The notes below the pieces were generated by a model. It saw only the letters and a list, made by a program, of their open reading frames with translations, made no database searches and had not been told where the DNA came from. Source: Enterococcus sp. MMGLQ5-1 (GTDB taxonomy: Bacteria > Bacillota > Bacilli > Lactobacillales > Streptococcaceae). From it: DNA of 64,000 nt. Position numbers and translations under genes: made by a program. The stretch spans positions 550,154 to 614,153 of the forward strand of contig NZ_JABJXU010000001.1 in the NCBI RefSeq assembly GCF_013155265.1. Reading direction: 5' to 3'. Every line of letters begins with the position of its first letter. The stretch's first letter is position 1. Below are positions 44,208 to 51,874 of the stretch, one piece after another.

Positions 44208-44652
44208 AGCGTTACAATTAATTAGACTGATAAATCTTTTGGTCCATTGTTTACTGATTGAATTTGGATTGGGACATAAGTCATCCGGTCAGACAGAAAG
44301 CGTCTGACTGAATAAACGAATGACTCGTCTATTTTTCACAGTTTTAATCAGAGATAGAAAGCAATTTGTTTGACGGGCTTTCTCTCTCAAAACTGTTCAA
44401 ATAGATACGTCATCCGGTCAGACAGAAAGCGTCTGACTGAATAAACGAATGACTCGTCTATTTTTCACAGTTTTGATTAAAGAGAGAAAGCACCTTTTTT
44501 ACGTTGTTAAACGTCTTTTGTCCCACCTCCAATCCACAATAAAACGACAGTATTCAAAGCAGTTTTGAATAACGCAAAAAGCAGCACAAAATGTGCTGCC
44601 ACAGAATATAGATAAACACTCGATTATCCTTTTGGCATTTGTCCATATTCTG
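44171..44652 (+). repeat. Dispersed intergenic repeat, copy 3, with inserted module
   Basis: It has the same left hairpin, middle (CCACAATAAAACGACAGTAT, TTCAAAG) and right end (GCAGCACA aaa TGTGCTGC, then CTCGATTATCC and GGCATTTGTCC) as copies 1 and 2. An extra block of about 250 bases is bounded by GGATTGGGACA (about 44266-44276) and TGTCCCACCTCCAATCC (44519-44535), an imperfect inverted repeat. Inside are two direct repeats about 80 bases long, at 44280 and 44409 (period 129), each containing the hairpin GTCAGAC...GTCTGAC. Confidence 0.8.
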
Positions 44653-44806
44653 AACACTGGTATTTATAGCATTTTTTTTCAAAAATTTATGCAGCTCTTC
44701 TAAAAATTTTCTGAAAATTTACAAGTTATTCGCTTATTAACAAAAAAATCTTTACAACTTTTCGATATAATCAGAAAGCAATAGCAATTATTTAAGGAGG
44801 CGAAAG
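44653..44806 (+). promoter_or_regulatory. Probable promoter region of the wall-anchored phosphatase
   Basis: TATAAT (44766-44771) is a good -10 box. Upstream are three hexamers of the TTWACA type (TTTACA 44718, TTAACA 44737, TTTACA 44751). These resemble PhoP half-sites, but the spacing (19 and 14) is not the 11-base period of Bacillus Pho boxes. AAGGAGGCG precedes the ATG. Confidence 0.4.
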
Positions 44807-47413
44807 ATGAAAAAGCACCGTTGGCTGATAGCCATCATTTTATTTTTGGGTAGTATTGGTATTAGTTGGTTTTCTAATCCAGTTCAAGCGGAGGAAACAG
44901 CAAATACGCAAACATTGATTGAGCAAAGCAGCGATTGGCAATATTATTATCAAAGTGCAGACCAGTATCCAGGCAATGAATGGCTACAGCCAAATTATGA
45001 TGCCACAGCATGGCAGACTGGACAAGCGCCAATCGGCTACAGTACCAAAGCAACCGTTCAAACAACGATTGATTATGGCAGTGATAAAAAAAACAAATAT
45101 CCTGTTGCATTTTTTAGAAAAAGCTTTGATGCCAAAATTGATGCGGCAAATAAGGACTACTTTAATACGCTTGTTTTAGACTATAAGCTTGATGATAGTG
45201 CGGTTATTTATATCAATGGACAGGAAGTTAAACGAATTAATTATCCATCAGGCGTTGCACCAGATTTTACCACCTATTCCAATCAATTAGGGAATGATGG
45301 TAATGACTTTGAACAAGCTAGTGTCGACTTATCAAACGTAACGCTTAAGGAAACTGGTAATGTTGTCGCTGTTGCAGTATTCCAACAGTCTGGCTCTAGT
45401 TCAGATTTGGTATTTGATTTATCCTTATCCTTACAACAGACAGAAGCGCCAAATCCAGCGGTCAGTCAAAAGCCAACAAAAATGAGTGTTACCTTTTATG
45501 GTGATACAGCGACCTCTAAGAGCTTTACTTGGCATACCTTAGCGACGGCAGGCAGTCAAATCCGATATATCGCTTCAGCAGCTGAACCAGCAGATTTTAC
45601 TAACGCTTCAGTAGTTGAGGGAACAGAAACCTATTCCGAAGAGCTAGCCGATTTCGTTCATAAGGCTGTCCTAACTGATTTACAGGCCGGTACAGCTTAC
45701 TGGTATCAAGTAGGCGACGCATCGACAAATCAATGGAGTGAGCCAGCACAATTTACAACGTCAGCTACTTCCAACTCACCATTCCATTTTTTATTTTTTG
45801 ATGATACTCAGGGCTCTGACGCCTATGACTATGAAATAGTTGCTAAAACCTTTAACCAAGGCTTAGCGACTGCACCAAACGCTAGCTTTATTATTCAGGG
45901 CGGTGACTTAGTTAATAATTCAAATAATATTGAGCAATGGCAAGATTTATTTGGTAAACAGCAAGCTATTTGGAGTAACCACACAATTATGACAGTATCA
46001 GGCAATCATGATACTTATAATAATACCTTCTATAATCATTTTAATTATAATGCGCCCTCTACTGGCGTTCAAAGCCATGGGGTTTATTATTCTTATGATT
46101 ATCAGCAAGCACATTATGTCATGCTAAATACAAATGATATTGTTAATAATCAGCTAAGCTCGACGCAGGTCGCTTGGTTGACCAGCGATATTGAGCAGGC
46201 CAAGGCAAATGGTGCAAAATGGGTGATTGTTACAATGCATAAAGGCACTCAAACAGTCGCTAATCATATTTCCGATAGCGATGTTGTGGGCATGAGAAAG
46301 CAATTACAGCCACTTTTTGATCAGCTGGGTGTTGATTTGGTCTTACAGGGTCATGATCATACCTATGCAAGAACCAACCAAATGGGAGGAGAAGTCCCAT
46401 ATGAGGATACAGAATATCAAGAAATTGATGGCGTTCAAACGGCTGTCAATCCTAAAGGAGCTGTTTATCTGACGAGTGATTCTAGTGGTACTAAGTTTTA
46501 TAATATGCAGTCAGATGATGTAATTGCGCAATATGGTGTTTATCCAGCAATTAAAGGTCAAGAATTTAAACAAATGTTTACTGATATTGCGATTGTGGAT
46601 GATCGTCTAGTTTTAAAATCATATCTTTATGATGCTGAAGGCACTGGAGAAGTATCTTTATATGATAGCTATGCGATTCAAAAGCAAGAGCCAGTTGAAA
46701 TTGCTGCTATTGAAGCACCAGCAGCAATTACTGTTCCTTTTGGAACAGCCGTTGAAAAGCTGAGCTTGCCTGTAACGGTCAAGGTAACACTTAATGATAA
46801 AAGCGTGATTGATGTACCAGTGACTTGGACAACAACAGGCTATGCAGCAAATCAAGCTGGAATGGTCCAGCTTACAGGTATCTTGGACTTCTCGAAGACG
46901 GACTATTCAGCTTTATCAGGCACAACTAGCATTGATGTTACGGTGGCGGATAAGCCAGCAGAATTGACACTCACTTATCCAAAGGGCGAAAAGGATGAGT
47001 TAAAGGTTGGCGAAAGTATCACAATAGTTCCGTCAATTGAAGATGGTCAAGTAGGTGAAGCTGGCTGGCAATGGGATAAGGATTTCTTCAGTGCGACCTT
47101 TAATTCACCTGCAACCTTTACGGCATTAAAAGCAGGTAAAACAACCGTATCTTACACGAGTGCAGCTGGACAGACTGTTGAGAAAACCTTTACGATTGTT
47201 GAGGCTGTGCCTACAAGCTCTGATGTGCCAAATGCTAGTACGCAAAATAATATCAATCAAAATATTAATACGAATGTTGCACAGGTAAAATCAGCTAAGG
47301 CTTTACCAACGACAGGCGAAAGCAGTACAGCTAGTATAGCGATTGCTGGTATTCTGTTGATGGTTACGGTTGCTGGTATTATAACAATGAGGCGGAAAAT
47401 TAAAGAATTATAA
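44807..47413 (+). CDS. LPxTG-anchored purple-acid-phosphatase-like metallophosphoesterase
   Basis: An 868-residue wall protein. A signal peptide ends near PVQAE (residue 28). A galactose-binding-like beta domain follows (about 35-210), then a fibronectin-like PAP N-domain (about 218-320) and a metallophosphoesterase domain (about 325-610). Its metal motifs are DDTQG near 331, GGDLV near 365, GNHD near 399, MHKG and GHDHTYA near 515. Two Ig-like domains (Big_4-type) precede the sortase signal LPTTG near 833, a hydrophobic helix and a basic tail. It probably releases phosphate from organic esters or nucleotides at the cell surface. A perfect terminator follows. Confidence 0.9.
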   Translation: MKKHRWLIAIILFLGSIGISWFSNPVQAEETANTQTLIEQSSDWQYYYQSADQYPGNEWLQPNYDATAWQTGQAPIGYSTKATVQTTIDYGSDKKNKYPVAFFRKSFDAKIDAANKDYFNTLVLDYKLDDSAVIYINGQEVKRINYPSGVAPDFTTYSNQLGNDGNDFEQASVDLSNVTLKETGNVVAVAVFQQSGSSSDLVFDLSLSLQQTEAPNPAVSQKPTKMSVTFYGDTATSKSFTWHTLATAGSQIRYIASAAEPADFTNASVVEGTETYSEELADFVHKAVLTDLQAGTAYWYQVGDASTNQWSEPAQFTTSATSNSPFHFLFFDDTQGSDAYDYEIVAKTFNQGLATAPNASFIIQGGDLVNNSNNIEQWQDLFGKQQAIWSNHTIMTVSGNHDTYNNTFYNHFNYNAPSTGVQSHGVYYSYDYQQAHYVMLNTNDIVNNQLSSTQVAWLTSDIEQAKANGAKWVIVTMHKGTQTVANHISDSDVVGMRKQLQPLFDQLGVDLVLQGHDHTYARTNQMGGEVPYEDTEYQEIDGVQTAVNPKGAVYLTSDSSGTKFYNMQSDDVIAQYGVYPAIKGQEFKQMFTDIAIVDDRLVLKSYLYDAEGTGEVSLYDSYAIQKQEPVEIAAIEAPAAITVPFGTAVEKLSLPVTVKVTLNDKSVIDVPVTWTTTGYAANQAGMVQLTGILDFSKTDYSALSGTTSIDVTVADKPAELTLTYPKGEKDELKVGESITIVPSIEDGQVGEAGWQWDKDFFSATFNSPATFTALKAGKTTVSYTSAAGQTVEKTFTIVEAVPTSSDVPNASTQNNINQNINTNVAQVKSAKALPTTGESSTASIAIAGILLMVTVAGIITMRRKIKEL

Positions 47414-47437
47414 ATATTATTTGTATCAATAAATTTA

Positions 47438-47470
47438 AACTGAGAGGGTGGGTTACCTCTCAGTTTTTTT
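47438..47470 (+). terminator. Terminator of the phosphatase gene
   Basis: A perfect 10-bp stem AACTGAGAGG / CCTCTCAGTT followed by TTTTT. Confidence 0.93.
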
Positions 47471-47665
47471 GGGATTGTATTATTAATCAAGCAAAATTAT
47501 TATAAATATAGTTTATAAGCTATTCATTGTACAGCGTTTACTCTAAGTTGTAAACTATTAGATATAGGTCACAAATGATGTGCGATGTATGTTAGCTGAT
47601 TTTGCGACTGAAGTGATAATTAAATGAAATAAAATAAGGTAGCTTGATTAAGGAGGCAGTAAGAG

Positions 47666-49075
47666 ATGGTTTATCAAATCACTAATCCGTATACAAATCA
47701 AATAGAAAAGGTCTATTCAAATCAAGGCGCGAGCGAGATTGAAGCAGCCTTGCAAAAGGGAGATCAGTTATATAAAAGCTGGCGTAATACTTCCTTTGAG
47801 AGTAGAGCTGCCAATCTGAACGCAGTGAGTCAATTATTTAAGAAAAAGGTTGATGAAATTGCAACGGTTATAACACGTGATATGGGGAAGCGCTTTATTG
47901 AAGCGCAGGGTGAAGTTTTGATTTCAGCTGAAATTGCTCAATATTATGCAGATCATGCGTCAGAATTTATGGCAGTACGCCCTTTTAAATCAAGAATGGG
48001 GGATGCACAATTAGTCCCTAAACCCATCGGTGTTTTAATGGCGGTAGAACCATGGAATTTTCCGATTTATCAGTTAATGCGTGTTTTTGCTCCAAATTAT
48101 ATATTAGGTAATCCAATGCTTTATAAGCACGCTAGTAATACACCTGGATCTGCTGAAGTATTTGCTGAGCTTTTGATTGAGGCGGGAGTTGAGGTAGGTG
48201 CTTGTACTAATCTTTTTATTGATTATGAACAGGTTAATCAGATTATCGCAGATAAGCGTATTCAAGGTGTAGCCTTGACAGGCTCTGAGCGAGCGGGTGC
48301 CTTGATTGCCGCTGAAGCAGGTAAGAATTTAAAGCGAAGCTCTTTAGAATTGGGGGGCAGTGATCCTTTTGTGATTTTACATGATGCGGATTTATCAGAA
48401 ATTGAAAAGATTGTTGGTCAAGCACGTTTGTACAATGCTGGTCAGGTTTGTACCTCATCGAAACGCTTTATCGTGACGAATGACAATTATGAGGCAATTG
48501 TTAAAATGTTAAGTCATGCCTTTTCAAAGGCAGTTATGGGTGATCCCTTTGCTGCTACAACCACCCTTGCCCCTTTAAGTAGCTTAAAGGCTAAAAAAGA
48601 CTTAGTGAAGCAGGTTGAAGCAGCACTTTCTAACGGTGCTACCCTTGCTTATGGTGATATGTCTAAAAATCAAGGTGAGGATTGTTTCTTTTCACCAGTC
48701 ATTTTGACTGACATTACGCCAGGTAATCCAGCCTATTATCAAGAATTTTTTGGACCTGTCGGTCAAATCTATCAAGTAGCGGATGACGATGCGGCAATCG
48801 CACTTGCTAATGATTCAAACTACGGTTTAAGTGGTGTCTTATTCTCAGGCGACTTAAACCGAGGTATTGATTATGCTAAACGAATTGAAACAGGCGGCGT
48901 TTTTGTCAATAGCTATGGTGGTACCTTACCAGAATTACCCTTTGGCGGTGTTAAACGCTCCGGCTACGGTCATGAGCTAAGCGAATTAGGCTTTGAAGCC
49001 TTTATGAACCCTGAGCTAATCGTGGCCAGAAGTACACCGATTGACTTGGACAATGCCTTTGGCGGCTTCCTGTAA
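47666..49075 (+). CDS. NAD(P)-dependent succinate-semialdehyde/aldehyde dehydrogenase
   Basis: A 469-residue aldehyde dehydrogenase. The catalytic cysteine is in GQVCTSSKR (near residue 260) and the general-base glutamate in LELGGSDPF (near 228). EPWNFPIYQ and TGSERAG form the cofactor region. Closest by pattern to the GabD/SSADH (YneI-like) subfamily, but the natural aldehyde is not determined by sequence. AAGGAGGC precedes the ATG. It is a single-gene unit ending at a shared terminator with the convergent LysR gene. Confidence 0.88.
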   Translation: MVYQITNPYTNQIEKVYSNQGASEIEAALQKGDQLYKSWRNTSFESRAANLNAVSQLFKKKVDEIATVITRDMGKRFIEAQGEVLISAEIAQYYADHASEFMAVRPFKSRMGDAQLVPKPIGVLMAVEPWNFPIYQLMRVFAPNYILGNPMLYKHASNTPGSAEVFAELLIEAGVEVGACTNLFIDYEQVNQIIADKRIQGVALTGSERAGALIAAEAGKNLKRSSLELGGSDPFVILHDADLSEIEKIVGQARLYNAGQVCTSSKRFIVTNDNYEAIVKMLSHAFSKAVMGDPFAATTTLAPLSSLKAKKDLVKQVEAALSNGATLAYGDMSKNQGEDCFFSPVILTDITPGNPAYYQEFFGPVGQIYQVADDDAAIALANDSNYGLSGVLFSGDLNRGIDYAKRIETGGVFVNSYGGTLPELPFGGVKRSGYGHELSELGFEAFMNPELIVARSTPIDLDNAFGGFL

Positions 49076-49090
49076 AAAATAATAGTTAAT

Positions 49091-49134
49091 TAAAGACCAT
49101 TAAAGCGTATTGGCGTTTTAATGGTCCTTTTTTA
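49091..49134. terminator. Bidirectional terminator, aldehyde dehydrogenase / LysR
   Basis: GACCATTAAA (49095-49104) pairs with TTTAATGGTC (49117-49126), with T residues after the right arm. The LysR gene stop lies within its T-rich right flank. Confidence 0.82.
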
Positions 49135-49945
49135 ATTTCTGAAAGTAGCGCTTAATATAATTGATAAAATATTCAAAGTGCTCAGTGGCTTCCTCTTTTC
49201 GCTGTATTAAATAAAAATCACGCGTATACTTTTCAGATAAGACTTGATAAGGTATTGACTTAACAGCACGTTTAGAAATAATTGAGCAGCCAAAGCCTTG
49301 TTCAAGCAACTGTGTAATAATGCTATTATTTTGAATTTCAATTGTAGCCTCATTAATATTATTTTCTTCGATGTACTGTTTGGTATAGTAATAAACGCCT
49401 GAGGTCGCTTCACGGATTAGCCACGGCCCCTTATTTTGATTCCCAGCTAGCACTAGCTGATCTGAAATTAAGGTTGTTCGGATGATTTTTTTTGAATTGA
49501 TTGGTTTTTCGATAAAACCGAGATTGATTTCATGCTGCTCAAGTGCATGGTGCACTTCAAGTGAATTCATTAGCTTAATTTTAAAGTGAATATTTGGGAA
49601 TTTGAGATATATTTCTTGGAATAAATCTGGTAAAAGATAGCTCGCAAAGGTATGGGAGGCACCAATTGTATAAGATATTGAATGACCTCTCTGCTTATTA
49701 AGTAAGATTTGAATTGCCTGCCAATCATCTAGCATTTGAATGGCCTTTTGGTAGAGGATATCGGCCTGCTGTGTACTGACAACCTCCCTTCGTCCATTAC
49801 GGATAAATAGCTGAGTTTTTAACTCCGCCTCAAGCTGCTTAATTTGACTTGAAACAGTTGGCTGTGCAAGAAATAATAATTCTGCTGTTTTGGAAAAGCT
49901 TCTCGTTTCGTAGACTAATTTAAAGGTTTCAAGGTTTTTAAACAA
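49118..49945 (-). CDS. LysR-family regulator divergent from the YeiH-type transporter
   Basis: A 275-residue LysR protein with an N-terminal winged helix (SFSKTAELLFLAQPTVSSQIKQLE at about 16-39) and a substrate-binding-type sensor domain. It is transcribed away from the transporter at 50048, which is the usual arrangement for a LysR activator and its target. YeiE and CysL, relatives near sulfur genes and YeiH, respond to sulfite or acetylserine; such a ligand is plausible here but inferred. The shared intergenic region holds the arms ATTATAAC and GTTATAAT. Confidence 0.85.
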   Translation of the reverse strand: MFKNLETFKLVYETRSFSKTAELLFLAQPTVSSQIKQLEAELKTQLFIRNGRREVVSTQQADILYQKAIQMLDDWQAIQILLNKQRGHSISYTIGASHTFASYLLPDLFQEIYLKFPNIHFKIKLMNSLEVHHALEQHEINLGFIEKPINSKKIIRTTLISDQLVLAGNQNKGPWLIREATSGVYYYTKQYIEENNINEATIEIQNNSIITQLLEQGFGCSIISKRAVKSIPYQVLSEKYTRDFYLIQRKEEATEHFEYFINYIKRYFQKLKKDH

Positions 49946-50047
49946 AATAACACTTCCATTAATTTTTTTGATTGTAACTATTATAACAATTAATAATATT
50001 GATATAAATTAAAAGTTATAATTATTTTAGAAATGAGGGTTTATGTA
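49946..50047. promoter_or_regulatory. Divergent promoter region of LysR and YeiH-like genes
   Basis: Inverted arms ATTATAAC (49980-49987) and GTTATAAT (50015-50022) lie around CAAT...ATTG. They are candidate LysR recognition and activation sites. No sharp promoter boxes can be fixed in this AT-rich stretch. Confidence 0.4.
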
Positions 50048-51064
50048 ATGAAATCATTATTAAATTTTGAAAAAAGCTTAAAACAAATTTTGCCTGGCTT
50101 AGCTTTAAGTTTTCTTGTGGCGATTATGTCGAAATGCTTAGCTATATTTTTGCCAGCAATAGGCGGTGCAACAATCGCTATCTTTTTAGGTATTTTTTTA
50201 GGAAATGTTTTTTTTAAGCAATCCGTTTGGGAAGCAGGTACCAAGTTTTCTGAAAGTAGGCTCCTCGAATTATCAGTTGTACTTTTAGGCTTGACGGTGA
50301 CATTTAAGACGATTGGCGAAATTGGTTTAACAGGGTTATTTTATATCATCATGATGATGCTTTTAATTATTATTATAACGATTTGGATTGGTCAAAGGCT
50401 CGGCTTTTCTAAGAGCTTCAGCCTTTTAATAGCAGGTGGGAATGCTGTTTGTGGTTCTTCAGCGATTGGTGCGATTGCCCCAGCGATTCAAGCTGACGAT
50501 GAGTCTAAAGGACAAGCAATCACTCTAGTCAATTTACAGGGTACTGTTTTAATGCTTCTGATGCCAGTTATCGGTTATTTACTATATGGTAACAATATTT
50601 TAAGCAAGAGTGCTTTAATTGGTGGGACCTTGCAGTCAGTCGGTCAAGTTGTTGCTAGTGCTAGCTTAATTAATCCTCAGCTTGTTGATTATGCAATGCT
50701 GTTTAAAATAACTAGAATTTTATTTTTAGTAGCTGTTGTGATTAGTTTTCAAAGAGTGACAGAAGTTAATAAAGCAGAAAAAAGCCGCTCTTCAAAAATC
50801 AAATTACCGTTACCGTGGTATATCATTTGTTTTTTAGTATTATGTATTATAAATAGTAATTTTAAGCTAGACAACTGCCTAAACATTACTGCCCATCAGC
50901 TAAGTAGCTGGTTTGAAATTACAGCACTTGCAGCGATTGGGCTACGTTTAAATTTTGCTAAATTTATCAAAGCAGGCCTGCGATTTCTATTTTTGGGCAT
51001 TTTGATTTGCCTAATTCAAATTATTTTAGCTGCCGTTTTAATTTATCTTTGGCAAATCCATTAA
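50048..51064 (+). CDS. YeiH-family putative sulfate/sulfite exporter
   Basis: A 338-residue membrane protein with about ten helices of the YeiH/UPF0324 family. Family marks are GNAVCGSSAIGAIAPAI near residue 130 and GTLQSVGQVVASA near 196. Members are annotated as putative sulfate exporters, though the substrate is not firmly established; links to sulfite and to taurine/cysteate metabolism are known. I start at ATG 50048 because GAGGG lies eight bases upstream, whereas ATG 50033 lacks a site. With the sulfate assimilation cluster in the same window, a role in exporting excess sulfite or sulfate is plausible. Confidence 0.85.
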   Translation: MKSLLNFEKSLKQILPGLALSFLVAIMSKCLAIFLPAIGGATIAIFLGIFLGNVFFKQSVWEAGTKFSESRLLELSVVLLGLTVTFKTIGEIGLTGLFYIIMMMLLIIIITIWIGQRLGFSKSFSLLIAGGNAVCGSSAIGAIAPAIQADDESKGQAITLVNLQGTVLMLLMPVIGYLLYGNNILSKSALIGGTLQSVGQVVASASLINPQLVDYAMLFKITRILFLVAVVISFQRVTEVNKAEKSRSSKIKLPLPWYIICFLVLCIINSNFKLDNCLNITAHQLSSWFEITALAAIGLRLNFAKFIKAGLRFLFLGILICLIQIILAAVLIYLWQIH

Positions 51065-51162
51065 CAATTAGTCAATAATGGTGTACAATTAACAACGTAA
51101 TTTTACTCTATTAAAATGAACAGCTTTTATCGTTCATCGTTAATTGTAAAGGTCGTGAACTT

Positions 51163-51618
51163 ATGGAGAGTCAAGAAATGCTGATTGCTAGAAAATTTAA
51201 ACATTTTCTTCATGAGAGTAGAGAGTATTTGAAAAAAATGGGTGTCAGTCCACCAGAGGGGCAAAATTTATTATTGATGAATTTGATTCATCATGATGGC
51301 ATGACACCAACAGAAATTGGTGAAAGAATGCATATTCGCTCAGCGGCAGTAGCAGAGCTTTTAAATAAACTCGAAAAAAATGAACTGATTAAGCGAGAGC
51401 AGGATCGCAAAGATCGACGACGAACAAGGGTATTAATCACAGAATTGGGACGTGAAAAGGTGCGTCAAATGCGTCCCAATAAAGAAATCTTACTGAATTT
51501 ATTTTCTGGCTTGGAACAAGAGGAAATTGATCAGCTAGAGCATCTTATCGACAAGCTAAGAGCTAGTCTGGATGAGAGGATGAAGTCTGACAAGGATTTT
51601 TCCCATAAGAATAAATAA
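51163..51618 (+). CDS. MarR-family regulator near the second ABC exporter
   Basis: A 151-residue winged-helix protein. The helix-turn-helix is TPTEIGERMHIRSAAVAELLNKLEK (about 45-70), followed by a charged wing (REQDRKDRRRTRV). ATG 51163 or ATG 51178 could start it; GGAG lies nine bases before the second. Its own terminator separates it from the ABC genes 250 bases downstream, unlike the first marR-ABC operon at 8 kb, but it is the likely regulator of them. Confidence 0.87.
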   Translation: MESQEMLIARKFKHFLHESREYLKKMGVSPPEGQNLLLMNLIHHDGMTPTEIGERMHIRSAAVAELLNKLEKNELIKREQDRKDRRRTRVLITELGREKVRQMRPNKEILLNLFSGLEQEEIDQLEHLIDKLRASLDERMKSDKDFSHKNK

Positions 51619-51627
51619 TAAAAAATT

Positions 51628-51660
51628 AAACAAATCTTAAAGATTTGTTTAGTTTTTTAT
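51628..51660 (+). terminator. Terminator of the second marR gene
   Basis: AAACAAATCT / AGATTTGTTT with a TAA loop, followed by AGTTTTTT. Confidence 0.88.
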
Positions 51661-51719
51661 TTATCAGGTAATGTATTGATTAATAATTTTTTTGTTAACT
51701 TTTTTTGAAGAATTATGGC

Positions 51720-51770
51720 TTGACATAATTTTCATCCAGCGTTAATATATCTCAGTACCAAGATATTTTT
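51720..51770 (+). promoter_or_regulatory. Promoter and candidate operator of the second ABC exporter
   Basis: TTGACA (51720-51725) and TAATAT (51743-51748) are 17 bases apart. An imperfect inverted repeat (ATATCT / AGATAT with flanking A/T, about 51745-51769) overlaps the -10 box and start. It implies a leader of about 115 bases before the first ABC gene. Confidence 0.62.
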
Positions 51771-51874
51771 TTGTTTTTAAAGGTTGTGAATCTGGTCTTA
51801 ACTATCGATGGTCTGAGCTCAGAATAGTCAACATTGAAAAGAAAATTAGTTTTAGTAGAAATGGAGCAGGAAAC

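Noticed and set aside
44280-44490. Direct repeats of period 129 considered as a CRISPR
   Set aside because: There are only two copies, they are about 80 bases long with internal hairpins, and no cas genes are near.
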